Assembly (NCBI GenBank): GCA_964446295.1
Contig: CAYUNR010000040.1
Coordinates: 1 to 13,867, forward strand
DNA length: 13,867 nt
From: CAITNM01 sp964446295
GTDB lineage: Bacteria; Pseudomonadota; Alphaproteobacteria; Paracaedibacterales; CAITNM01
Direction: 5' to 3'
In this document: in pieces, positions 1-6,526 of the stretch
How the letters are laid out: the number at the start of each line of letters is the position of its first letter
How positions within the stretch are numbered: position 1 is the stretch's first letter
Notes under the pieces: model-generated
Databases searched by the model: none
The model's input: only the letters and a program-made list of their open reading frames with translations
What the model was told of the DNA's origin: nothing
Made by a program: the position numbers and the translations under genes

Positions 1-946
1 TAAGGTTATAATGATTCCACGCAAAACGTGCTTCTCCACCTTGGGTTGTGGCGTAATGCACACCTGCAGCCACAGACCGTGGAGGTGCTTCGGTCGTTTT
101 TACATGCATTGTAATTAGCTGTTCTTTTGCATTTTTTGGCGAGGCTTCTTCAACCGGTTTAGGCGTAACAACCACGTTGTCAAACAAACCCGTCTGGCTT
201 AGATAACGACGCGTACGTTCTACAACGCGGGTATCGTAAACATCACCATTTTTCCAATACAAACGATTCCGAATATAATCAGGATTTAGGTTTTGCGTGG
301 GTTCAATTTCTGAATTATGAATTATGGCACAGCGGCCTAAATCAGCAGGAAAAATTAGTACAACTGTACGGTTTTTATGATCAATTATACCTTCGGGTTC
401 ATCAATTTCAGCAAAAGGATAGCCCGTTTGAGCAAAATATTTTTTAATAACAATTTGGCTTTTTTTAGCATGTTCAGCTATTAGCACGTCACCTTTGCTT
501 AAGCCTACTAAATCATCAAGATTCACAGTCAATTCTGGCATGGGTGACTTACCACGATTTTCAAGCTGCATCTGTTCGATTGTGTAAACCGGCCCGAGGT
601 CGCAAGTAAATTGAATAACCACAGGTGCTTTTTCAAGGTCAATTTTAACATCAACCTTGCAGCCATAGTAACCAAAGGAATACAGGGTCTTTTCTAGTAA
701 TGTCTTATCTTTTTCTATGCGCTTTATTAAGCCGCCAATGGAACCTGGCAGACGCAGTTTATTTTCCAGCAACATGGAAATGCTTTCCATGCGTTTTATC
801 ATTTCAGGAGTCAACGTTTCTGGCCATTGAATTTTGTAGTCTATGCCATCTTGTGAAGGAGCAATAAGCTCAATATCAGTAGCTTCCTGACCATTTAAAT
901 GATAAGTACAAAATGTCACAAAAATAACAGCTAGAAAAAAACGCAT
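1..946 (-). CDS. tamA: TamA-like outer-membrane assembly protein, partial (C-terminal barrel off the left edge)
   Basis: By family, TamA is an Omp85 outer-membrane protein that helps insert autotransporters and other barrel proteins together with TamB. The 315 codons seen here start at ATG 946, with an in-frame TAG eleven codons upstream, so the start is well bounded. Residues 1-19 (MRFFLAVIFVTFCTYHLNG) form a signal peptide. POTRA-like segments follow: an YSFGYYGCKVDV stretch, then LENRGKSP.., then a third containing LYWKNGDVYDTRVVERTRRY and a SQTGLFDNVVV strand. The last visible residues, VAAGVHYATTQGGEARFAWN, match the POTRA-to-barrel junction of TamA, where the first barrel strands begin. 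The rest of the barrel lies outside the window. There is no clear Shine-Dalgarno. BamA is the alternative, but the short three-POTRA length before the barrel favours TamA. Confidence 0.8.
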   Translation of the reverse strand, partial: MRFFLAVIFVTFCTYHLNGQEATDIELIAPSQDGIDYKIQWPETLTPEMIKRMESISMLLENKLRLPGSIGGLIKRIEKDKTLLEKTLYSFGYYGCKVDVKIDLEKAPVVIQFTCDLGPVYTIEQMQLENRGKSPMPELTVNLDDLVGLSKGDVLIAEHAKKSQIVIKKYFAQTGYPFAEIDEPEGIIDHKNRTVVLIFPADLGRCAIIHNSEIEPTQNLNPDYIRNRLYWKNGDVYDTRVVERTRRYLSQTGLFDNVVVTPKPVEEASPKNAKEQLITMHVKTTEAPPRSVAAGVHYATTQGGEARFAWNHYNL

Positions 947-973
947 AACAACTAAGCAATACCTATTACTTGG

Positions 974-979
974 ATTCTA
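974..979 (-). promoter_or_regulatory. Possible extended -10 promoter element for the tamA-like gene
   Basis: On the minus strand the sequence reads TGCTAGAAT, an extended -10 (TGn plus TAGAAT), which would give a leader of about 20 nt before ATG 946. No convincing -35 is seen at 16-18 bp. The rest of the 947-1158 spacer is very AT-rich. It must also contain the promoter of the plus-strand gene at 1159, for which only weak candidates are visible (TTGAGT, 16 bp, TAATAT). Confidence 0.3.
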
Positions 980-1158
980 GCAAAGATGTGGAATTGGGGC
1001 TACCTGTTGGTTTTTGAATTAAAGATTAATGTCTATGCTGTATAGAATCTTGGCTTAATTCCATTCGCAATATAATTCTCATAATTTTGAGTATTTTTAC
1101 TTTACATGTAATATTTGTTTGTTTATTTTAAATTAATAATTTTAAAAATTGTAATATT

Positions 1159-2967
1159 GTGAATTGTCAGCTTCTCGTGATACAAATGCTTGGAATAAGC
1201 TTGGCATCGTTTTCTCACCTTTTTTGTGGAGAAGAAGATCCCCTTTCAGATAATGAAAAGCGTCGGGAAATTATAGGTAAGCTTGCTCAAGACATGGGAG
1301 CACGTTATAGAACTGAAAATGTGAAGCGTAACAAACTTATAGACAGCCTTGCTGAAGGAATGCATAGAGTTGATAAAGCCAAAGTGATTGATGCTCTGGG
1401 ACGGGCATCGGCAGAGCGGTTAACAGAAGATTTTGAAAATACAGTAAATCGACTTACTCAAGGAATAAGTGAACGTAGCAAATCCGATGTGATTTGTGCT
1501 CTAGCGAGTATTCCTGCAGAGCGTTTAAGAGCTTTTGAAAATACCGTAAATAGCCTTCCTTGGGCAGACAAATATTCGCAGGCAAGAGGCATTACTGCTC
1601 TAGCAAGAATACCTGCAGAAAGACTAACAGCCATTGAAAAAACAGTGGAACGTTTTGTTCATGAACAAGATGGTTATACTCAAGCCCATGTGATTGAAGC
1701 TCTAGGATATCTACCTGCAGAGAAGTTAACAAAAGATTTTGAAAAGGCTGTAAATCGCCTTGATGAAGGATTGGATCCAGGTAGTCTGCCCATTGTGATT
1801 AGTGTTCTAGGACATTTACCTGCAGTACATTGGCCAATGTTTGAAGTTACAACGAATCATCTTGCTCAAATAGGACACAAATACTACGCAATTCAGGCTC
1901 TAGCAAAAATACCAGCAGAGCAGTTCGCTGATTTTGCCAATGCTTTTCCCGATCAGACCTTGCAGCAATTGAATAATTTTGTGCCTTATTTTGAGAGAGG
2001 GCAATTTATGATCAGATTAGCAACCATGCAACCTGATCAGTGGCAAGCAGAAATCACCCGAGTTATTAATGAATACAGACATGAGAATGCTGCCCAGCCT
2101 TGGGTAAACCCCATGGAAATTCATAACTATGCGAATACACAGGTAACAACGAGTGGCTCTTTAGGCTCAGCATTGCCCATGCGTTTGGATGATGCAGTGA
2201 TAGAAAACATGAACCAACGTTTACAAGCTGTTAATGTGCCATCTATGGATTATGCTGAAGCTAAAGCGCTTCTGAATACTTGGATTGAGGCAAAGTATTC
2301 TAATTCCAATAGGAATGTTGAAACAGTTAAAGAAGCTGCATTTGCTAAATTAGTAAGTGATACAGATTATGAAGAAGTTATAAGTACAGCAGTTAGTTTC
2401 TTGCGGACGTTTCACCCTGGTAAAGAAGGTCTTTGGCTTGATGGGTTCCTAGGCGAATCAATTAAAGCTAATAGCTGCAACAAAGGCATTAAAGAACGAG
2501 TCGCTACAGGCATGCGCACCATTGACACAGAACTAGACAAGTTATTTGCAGAGGCAGAAGGCAACCTTACCTTCAGTATATATTGCAACAATTGGAATTT
2601 AAGTGATAAAAGCCGTGCTCTGAAAAATCTGCGGTGGGTTGCTGATAAGCTTTATGCAAAGGGGGTTACTGCAGGCACATCAGCAAAAAAGGTAGCTGAA
2701 GCAGTGGAAGCTCTTATTGCTGAAGATTTGAGTACTTCTAGTCCTGAGAACTCGGACACAGCAAAAAGTCTTGCTGTCGGGGCTGTTAATGCGTATTGGG
2801 AAGAAATTAAGGGGCAATTCAGTCTGATTGAAGGGAGAGCATTAAAAGCAGAACAAGATGCTGAACATGCAGCATCTGTTACAGCTGACTTAGCTCCAAC
2901 TCGATTATCTACAGAAGAAGAACGTGCGGCACGAATAAGAGTAATGGACAAAAAGAAAACTGAGTAG
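1159..2967 (+). CDS. Helical-repeat (alpha-solenoid-like) protein of unknown function
   Basis: I do not recognise this 602-residue protein. It opens with GTG at 1159; ATG 1186 (residue 10) is an equally possible start, and neither has a clear Shine-Dalgarno. Residues 5-23 are hydrophobic and end in SHLFCGEED, so an export signal is possible, but the usual positive N-terminus is missing. Residues 76-295 carry six to seven copies of a unit of about 34 residues (spacing 31-39) whose core reads VIxALxxIPAERL followed by FENTVNRL-like helices. Cores start near residues 76, 111, 144, 178, 213, 244 and, degenerate, 283. This pattern suggests paired helices stacked as a solenoid, a common protein-binding scaffold. 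The remainder (about 300-602) is charged, helical and Ala/Glu/Lys-rich, ending in a KKKTE tail. No catalytic motif was seen. The gene stands alone, divergent from tamA. It could be a secreted host-interaction protein, but that is inference only. Confidence 0.75.
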   Translation: MNCQLLVIQMLGISLASFSHLFCGEEDPLSDNEKRREIIGKLAQDMGARYRTENVKRNKLIDSLAEGMHRVDKAKVIDALGRASAERLTEDFENTVNRLTQGISERSKSDVICALASIPAERLRAFENTVNSLPWADKYSQARGITALARIPAERLTAIEKTVERFVHEQDGYTQAHVIEALGYLPAEKLTKDFEKAVNRLDEGLDPGSLPIVISVLGHLPAVHWPMFEVTTNHLAQIGHKYYAIQALAKIPAEQFADFANAFPDQTLQQLNNFVPYFERGQFMIRLATMQPDQWQAEITRVINEYRHENAAQPWVNPMEIHNYANTQVTTSGSLGSALPMRLDDAVIENMNQRLQAVNVPSMDYAEAKALLNTWIEAKYSNSNRNVETVKEAAFAKLVSDTDYEEVISTAVSFLRTFHPGKEGLWLDGFLGESIKANSCNKGIKERVATGMRTIDTELDKLFAEAEGNLTFSIYCNNWNLSDKSRALKNLRWVADKLYAKGVTAGTSAKKVAEAVEALIAEDLSTSSPENSDTAKSLAVGAVNAYWEEIKGQFSLIEGRALKAEQDAEHAASVTADLAPTRLSTEEERAARIRVMDKKKTE

Positions 2968-2980
2968 ATGTTATAGAACT

Positions 2981-3015
2981 GGATCCCTACGCCTGCGTTG
3001 CAGGCTCAGGATGAC
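2981..3015. repeat. GC-rich palindromic intergenic repeat (RPE/REP-like)
   Basis: The segment begins GGATCCCTACGCCTGC and ends in CAGGATGAC. Its centre, GCCTGC-gtt-GCAGGC (2991-3005), is a perfect 6-bp hairpin. It is much more GC-rich than its surroundings and lies just after the stop codon at 2967. Its style resembles the other palindromic insertions at 6328-6363 and 7714-7784, although the sequences differ. It lacks a T-run, so it is not a typical terminator for the upstream gene, but it may act as a transcript 3'-end hairpin. Confidence 0.55.
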
Positions 3016-3033
3016 AACACTAAGGCCCAAATT

Positions 3034-3062
3034 AAAAAAGCGCACCTTAAAAGATGCGCTTT
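3034..3062 (-). terminator. Rho-independent terminator of the tig-clpP operon
   Basis: Read on the minus strand there is an 8-bp perfect stem, AAAGCGCA / TGCGCTTT, with a 10-nt loop. The right arm runs into a run of T. It begins about 20 bp after the clpP stop codon. On the plus strand the stem is not followed by T residues, so it should act in one direction. Confidence 0.85.
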
Positions 3063-3083
3063 AGCATAAGACCAAAGTCTTAA

Positions 3084-3740
3084 TTATTTATCTTTTTTAT
3101 GGTCAGCTGCAAAATTAGTTGGACGCTTTTCAACAACGTGATCGATCAAGCCAAAAGCAACAGCTTCATCGGCTGACATGAATTTGTCGCGTTCCATCAC
3201 GTCATTAATAGTTTCAAGTTTTTGACCTGTGCAATCAGCATAGATTTTGTTCAAACGCGCACGTAAACTTAAAATTTCGCGAGCTTGAATTTCAATGTCA
3301 GTTGCTTGACCTTGTGCACCACCATGAGGTTGGTGAATCATAATGCGTGAATTGGTTAGCGCATAACGCTTACCTTTAGCACCAGCTGTAAGTAGTAATG
3401 AACCTGCTGAACAAGCTTGGCCCAAACACACGGTTGCTACGTCACAACGAATGTAATTCATAGTATCAAGCATTGATAAACCAGATGTTACAACGCCGCC
3501 AGGGGAGTTGATATACATGAAAATGTCTTTGTCTGGATCTTCTGATTCTAAAAACAAAAGCTGAGCGCAAATAAGCGATGCCATTTCGTCGTAGATTTGC
3601 CCTGTTAGGAAAATAATACGATCTTTTAAAAGCCTTGAAAAAATGTCGTAAGCGCGTTCGCCACGGCCAGTTTGTTCAACAACCATTGGCACCAGTGAAG
3701 AAACTAATGCATCCGCTTGTTTAGGAGATCTAAAATTCAT
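3084..3740 (-). CDS. clpP: ATP-dependent Clp protease proteolytic subunit ClpP
   Basis: ClpP is the serine-peptidase barrel that degrades proteins unfolded by ClpX or ClpA in the cytoplasm. The 218-residue protein aligns without gaps to the E. coli precursor over the core. The catalytic triad falls at Ser111 (GQACSAGS), His136 (MIHQPHGG) and Asp185 (ERDKFMSA), the same numbers as in E. coli. Oligomer and substrate-channel motifs YINSPGG and TAGAKGKRYALTNSRIMIHQ are intact. The C-terminal extension after GLIDHVV is short and lysine-rich (AADHKKDK). ATG 3740 lies two bases after the tig stop, with AAAGG upstream inside the end of tig, so the two are translationally close and certainly one operon. 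clpX, usually next in alphaproteobacteria, is not downstream; a terminator closes the operon instead. Confidence 0.97.
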   Translation of the reverse strand: MNFRSPKQADALVSSLVPMVVEQTGRGERAYDIFSRLLKDRIIFLTGQIYDEMASLICAQLLFLESEDPDKDIFMYINSPGGVVTSGLSMLDTMNYIRCDVATVCLGQACSAGSLLLTAGAKGKRYALTNSRIMIHQPHGGAQGQATDIEIQAREILSLRARLNKIYADCTGQKLETINDVMERDKFMSADEAVAFGLIDHVVEKRPTNFAADHKKDK

Positions 3741-3742
3741 GG

Positions 3743-5191
3743 CTATTCGCCTTTCTTAGTGCTGGCCTTCTTGGCGGGTGCTTTTTCGCTTTCAGATTTA
3801 CCTTCTTTTGGCGCTTTGCTTGATGCTACTTTTTTAGTAGCTGGTTCGTCGTCGCCTTCATATCCAGGCACAACACCTTTCAATTTAGCAGGCAAGTCTT
3901 TCACAGTAATTTTGGTTTGTTTCTTTTTTGATTTCCCAAACACAAAATCAACAACCTTATCTTCTAAGGCTGGAGCAAGTAGCTTTTCCATAAGACGTGG
4001 ATTTTTCACGTAATAATCAATCACTTCTTTAAATTGGCTTTGGTACTTCATTGCTTCCATAACAACTTCGCGTTGGATTTCTTCATTGGTCAAAGCAATT
4101 TTATGCTCTTTCGCAATTTCAGAAACCAGCATGCCAAGCTTTACTCTGCGTTCTGCAATTAGGTGATATTCAGCCTCTACTTCAGCCATATCAATGTCTT
4201 CAGTTTCGCCACGAGCACGCGCCGCGGCAACTTCGTCTTGTAATTTCTTCCAAATTTGTTGGAATTCAAATTCAACTGATGACTTTGGCAAAGCAAGTTT
4301 GTACTGATCATTTAACGCATCTAGAATTTGGCGCTTATGGTACAAACTTATTAAGTGCTTCTGATCATTCTTAAGTGTTTCTTCCATTTTTTTGTGCAAA
4401 CCGTCTAGGTCTTCACAATCAAATTCTTTTGCAAAGGTTGCATCTAATTTAAATGTAACGCCAGCAAAAATAGACTGAATTTCAACTTCATAGGTAAAAG
4501 TTTTTGAAGCGATGCTTGCTTCTTGGAAATCTTTTGGATACGTAATCACAATTTCAGCAGTTTCGCCTTCTGCTTTACCCTGAATGCCCTTATGCAAAGG
4601 CAACCAAGTTGAGTCTGAATCTTCTGCGAGCGTTAGCTCTTGTTCTTGGGGAGTGCTGTGCTTACTTTTTTCTTTGATTAAGACTTTAACTTTGTCGCCC
4701 CATGCGGCTTTGCCTTTTTTAGGCTCTTTTTCATGGCCTTTGTATCTTTTAAATAATGCATCAACCGCTTCATCAACTTCTTTTTTAGAAACATCGACTA
4801 CTAATTCTTCACAAGAAATTGATGAAAAATCTTTTAATTCAATAGTTGGCAAACATTCAACGCTGACACTGCATTCGAAACCGTCTGTAGTATCGGCCTT
4901 TTCAATGGTAACCTTTGGCTGTCCTGCTACGCGTGGCTTGTGTTCTTTATCAATAGTACTGAGAACTCTATCAACAATGTTATTAACCACTGATCTATTA
5001 GCTTCATCAGCGTAACGTGTTTGAATAACCGCAAGTGGAGCTTTGCCTGGGCGAAAACCATCAATACGTACGTTTTGTGATTTTTTGCTAAACCATGATG
5101 CTAGTTCTTGCGCATAATCAGATGATACAAGAGTAGCTTTGAAATCAATTACTGCGTCTTGCTCACGCACTTTTTGAACTGAAAGAGCCAT
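3743..5191 (-). CDS. tig: Trigger factor (ribosome-bound chaperone) with divergent PPIase region and Lys-rich tail
   Basis: Trigger factor binds nascent chains at the ribosomal exit tunnel. The N-terminal ribosome-docking signature GFRPGKAP is at residues 45-52. The middle FKBP-type segment (about 155-235) begins WGDKVKV but lacks the family's FxGG and FIPGFE stretches, with STWLPLHKGIQGKAEGET in their place, so prolyl isomerase activity is probably reduced or lost. The helical C-terminal chaperone arms span roughly 250-415. The protein is 482 residues, longer than the roughly 430 typical for the family. The excess is a low-complexity Lys/Ala/Ser/Glu tail (about 420-482, ending KKASTKKGE). 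ATG 5191 follows the tRNA-Leu gene by about 20 bp with a weak GGA Shine-Dalgarno, and clpP follows directly. Coupling a nascent-chain chaperone with the Clp protease is a common bacterial arrangement. Confidence 0.95.
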   Translation of the reverse strand: MALSVQKVREQDAVIDFKATLVSSDYAQELASWFSKKSQNVRIDGFRPGKAPLAVIQTRYADEANRSVVNNIVDRVLSTIDKEHKPRVAGQPKVTIEKADTTDGFECSVSVECLPTIELKDFSSISCEELVVDVSKKEVDEAVDALFKRYKGHEKEPKKGKAAWGDKVKVLIKEKSKHSTPQEQELTLAEDSDSTWLPLHKGIQGKAEGETAEIVITYPKDFQEASIASKTFTYEVEIQSIFAGVTFKLDATFAKEFDCEDLDGLHKKMEETLKNDQKHLISLYHKRQILDALNDQYKLALPKSSVEFEFQQIWKKLQDEVAAARARGETEDIDMAEVEAEYHLIAERRVKLGMLVSEIAKEHKIALTNEEIQREVVMEAMKYQSQFKEVIDYYVKNPRLMEKLLAPALEDKVVDFVFGKSKKKQTKITVKDLPAKLKGVVPGYEGDDEPATKKVASSKAPKEGKSESEKAPAKKASTKKGE

Positions 5192-5210
5192 AGAATTCCA
5201 TGTGTTGATG

Positions 5211-5295
5211 TGGTGCGGGCGGAGGGACTTGAACCCCCATGACTTGCGTCGCCAGATCCTAAGTCTGGTGTGTCTGCCAATTCCACCACGCCCGC
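5211..5295 (-). tRNA. tRNA-Leu (anticodon UAG), CCA encoded
   Basis: The minus strand gives acceptor GCGGGCG paired with CGCCCGC, discriminator A and an encoded CCA (5213-5211). The anticodon arm is CCAGA-CTTAGGA-TCTGG, giving anticodon TAG, which reads CUN leucine codons. A long variable arm, as in class II tRNAs, separates it from the T arm with GGTTCAAGTCC. Total length is 85 nt. The gene sits about 20 bp upstream of tig on the same strand and is probably processed from a shared transcript. Confidence 0.97.
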
Positions 5296-5312
5296 GCGTG
5301 TTGACTCTCTAA

Positions 5313-5342
5313 AAGCTACCAGAAATTCGAGGGTTTTGGCAA
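5313..5342 (-). promoter_or_regulatory. Candidate sigma-70 promoter for tRNA-Leu - tig - clpP
   Basis: On the minus strand TTGCCA (5342-5337) is followed after 18 bp by TAGCTT (5318-5313), about 18 bp before the tRNA 5' end. The -35 is good and the -10 is poor, so this is a moderate candidate. It is the best one in the short gap between the tRNA and the neighbouring gene's stop. Confidence 0.4.
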
Positions 5343-5384
5343 CTGAGTATGTGCTATTTTTTTACTTTTATGACAATAAAAACG

Positions 5385-6191
5385 TCAGGTCCAAATATCT
5401 GCAGAAAACCTGAATGCATCTAAAATTTCTTTCCACCTGGCGGAATCACCGCCATCCCACCCTGATTTTAAGTTTTTAGCTTCACGAACAATAATGTTTT
5501 CGATGCCATCAAATTTTTGTTCATGGGGCAGAAACAAAAGCGTGAAATGAGTATCACCACCACGAATTGCTGTTAATGCATCCCTAACTTCTTTCAAGGC
5601 ATTCAAATCTGGTGGCGTCTCTCCATCTACTTCGTAATGAGAAATGATGTATAAAGTTTTCTGGTCTTTGGCCGTTATGAATTTTTCTTTTAAATGATTT
5701 AGCTTTGTTTTTATTTGGGGGAAAATTTCTTTAAGTTTGTCGGGAGTTAATTCCCCGTCTCGAGGTGCTGACCATAATGCTTTCCCCGCTGCTGAGTCAA
5801 ACAAATGTCGCCAAATCATATTGTTCTTATGATTCCAAAGCATGGATTTATGATCAACCACATCAGCAGATCCGTAAGTTTCATAGTGAGTAGTAAAATC
5901 TTCTAATTCGAAATAATCAGTTAATCCATTGCGTAGCACTTCTGCAAAGCAGTAATAATCACAAATTCGCATCCAATCAAACAGGTCGGCATGGCCAGAT
6001 TTTGTTTCTCTGGGGGGAAATTCTGGGGCAAAATATCCATTAATTTGACTTTTTGTTAGGCAATTAGAACCAATACCAATCACACGTTCAAATACAGTGT
6101 CGCATTCACAAATATGGCTGCCCTCCTCGCTTGCAAAAAGGGAAAAACACGCGTTAAGAAACAATAATATAAATGTTGAGCGCAGAACCAT
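5385..6191 (-). CDS. Exported DUF1796-type putative papain-like cysteine peptidase
   Basis: The protein resembles DUF1796, a family annotated as putative papain-like cysteine peptidases, whose hallmark is a SLGxNC motif followed by an FDW motif. Numbering from ATG 6191 (268 residues), IGSNC places the candidate nucleophile at Cys44, LFDWM is at 70-74, WNHKN supplies a candidate His121, and a buried strand TLYIISHYEVD occurs near 179-189, where family members have their late core strand. The N-terminus (residues 1-20, MVLRSTFILLFLNACFSLFA) is a signal peptide, so the protein should leave the cytoplasm; the LNAC run could alternatively be a poor lipobox. A TTG nine codons upstream would extend the frame, but GAGG four bases before ATG 6191 and the signal peptide favour ATG. 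No enzymatic activity is proven for the family, and several family members are linked to polysaccharide loci. Function here is unknown. Confidence 0.7.
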   Translation of the reverse strand: MVLRSTFILLFLNACFSLFASEEGSHICECDTVFERVIGIGSNCLTKSQINGYFAPEFPPRETKSGHADLFDWMRICDYYCFAEVLRNGLTDYFELEDFTTHYETYGSADVVDHKSMLWNHKNNMIWRHLFDSAAGKALWSAPRDGELTPDKLKEIFPQIKTKLNHLKEKFITAKDQKTLYIISHYEVDGETPPDLNALKEVRDALTAIRGGDTHFTLLFLPHEQKFDGIENIIVREAKNLKSGWDGGDSARWKEILDAFRFSADIWT

Positions 6192-6195
6192 ACAA

Positions 6196-6199
6196 CCTC
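6196..6199 (-). promoter_or_regulatory. Shine-Dalgarno GAGG that decides the start of the DUF1796-type gene
   Basis: GAGG on the minus strand lies 4 nt before ATG 6191. The longer in-frame TTG start at 6218 has no such site and would bury the signal peptide behind nine extra residues. Confidence 0.6.
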
Positions 6200-6327
6200 G
6201 CAAAAGTGGCACATACAATTACAATACGTCTAAAAAGTTAATAATTACTTTTCAATGTTCTAGATGTTGCTGATTGGATTGTATGGTCAAGCCATAGAGA
6301 AACTAGGGGGTTGGGCAGACTCTCTTG

Positions 6328-6363
6328 CCAGTTTCCCTACGACTTGATCGTAGGGTCCACTGG
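6328..6363. repeat. Palindromic intergenic element (hairpin)
   Basis: CCCTACGA (6335-6342) and TCGTAGGG (6348-6355) form a perfect 8-bp stem around a CTTGA loop. An outer pair, CCAGT (6328-6332) and ACTGG (6359-6363), extends it across a small internal loop. It is GC-richer than the surroundings and shares only the short CCCTACG core with the element at 2981. It lies upstream of both flanking genes, so it is unlikely to be a terminator. A dispersed RPE/REP-like element is the best reading. Confidence 0.55.
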
Positions 6364-6410
6364 ATACCATCAATTCTTTTTTTAAATAAAATACAATTAA
6401 AATTAACCAT

Positions 6411-6466
6411 AAATAATACTTAATAATTAATATTATTTAAATAATACTTAATAATTAATATTATTT
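6411..6466. repeat. Perfect 28-bp AT-only-like tandem duplication, each unit near-palindromic
   Basis: Two identical 28-bp copies lie head to tail (6411-6438 and 6439-6466). Each begins AAATAATA and ends TATTATTT, an 8-bp inverted repeat, with TTAATAATTAA in the middle; the single C is the only non-A/T base. The array ends about 60 bp upstream of the passenger-like gene. It could be an UP-element-like tract, a binding site for a nucleoid protein, or simply slippage. Confidence 0.85.
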
Positions 6467-6492
6467 TAATGTCCTCCCTGTACCATAAAATT

Positions 6493-6501
6493 TGTTATAA
6501 A
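6493..6501 (+). promoter_or_regulatory. Possible extended -10 for the passenger-like gene
   Basis: TGTTATAAA reads as TGn plus TATAAA, about 25 bp before ATG 6527. No clear -35 is found, but the A/T-rich tandem array immediately upstream could substitute for one. Confidence 0.3.
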
Positions 6502-6526
6502 CATTTTTTAGTACAAGGAAATTATC

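Larger units (their letters stand above)
6192..6526. other. Divergent intergenic region with a hairpin and an AT-rich tandem repeat
   Basis: This 335-bp spacer separates two divergent genes for exported proteins, so it must hold promoters for both. It contains a perfect GC-rich hairpin near 6335-6355, a long run of almost pure A/T from about 6370 to 6470 including a 28-bp duplication, and a good Shine-Dalgarno (AAGGAA) six bases before ATG 6527. I see no open reading frame of note and no RNA gene in it. Confidence 0.6.

Noticed and set aside
1655..2050. Nucleotide-level tandem repeats or a CRISPR-like array in the repeat-protein gene
   Set aside because: The periodicity is in the protein; the DNA units differ too much and lie in frame, so this is a diverged coding repeat.
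2652..2951. 99-codon minus-strand frame inside the repeat-protein gene
   Set aside because: It lies wholly within the longer frame, has no start signals, and is Ala/Ser-rich in the way antisense frames are.
2991..3005. Hairpin as terminator for the gene ending at 2967
   Set aside because: The stem is good but is followed by TCAGGATGAC, not a T-run, and the surrounding segment looks like a dispersed repeat.
4584..5015. 143-codon plus-strand frame inside tig
   Set aside because: It is antisense to trigger factor and its Ser/Leu-rich composition is what the complement of that gene produces.
6191..6218. TTG start at 6218 for the DUF1796-type protein
   Set aside because: ATG 6191 has a GAGG ribosome binding site and places a typical signal peptide at the very N-terminus.
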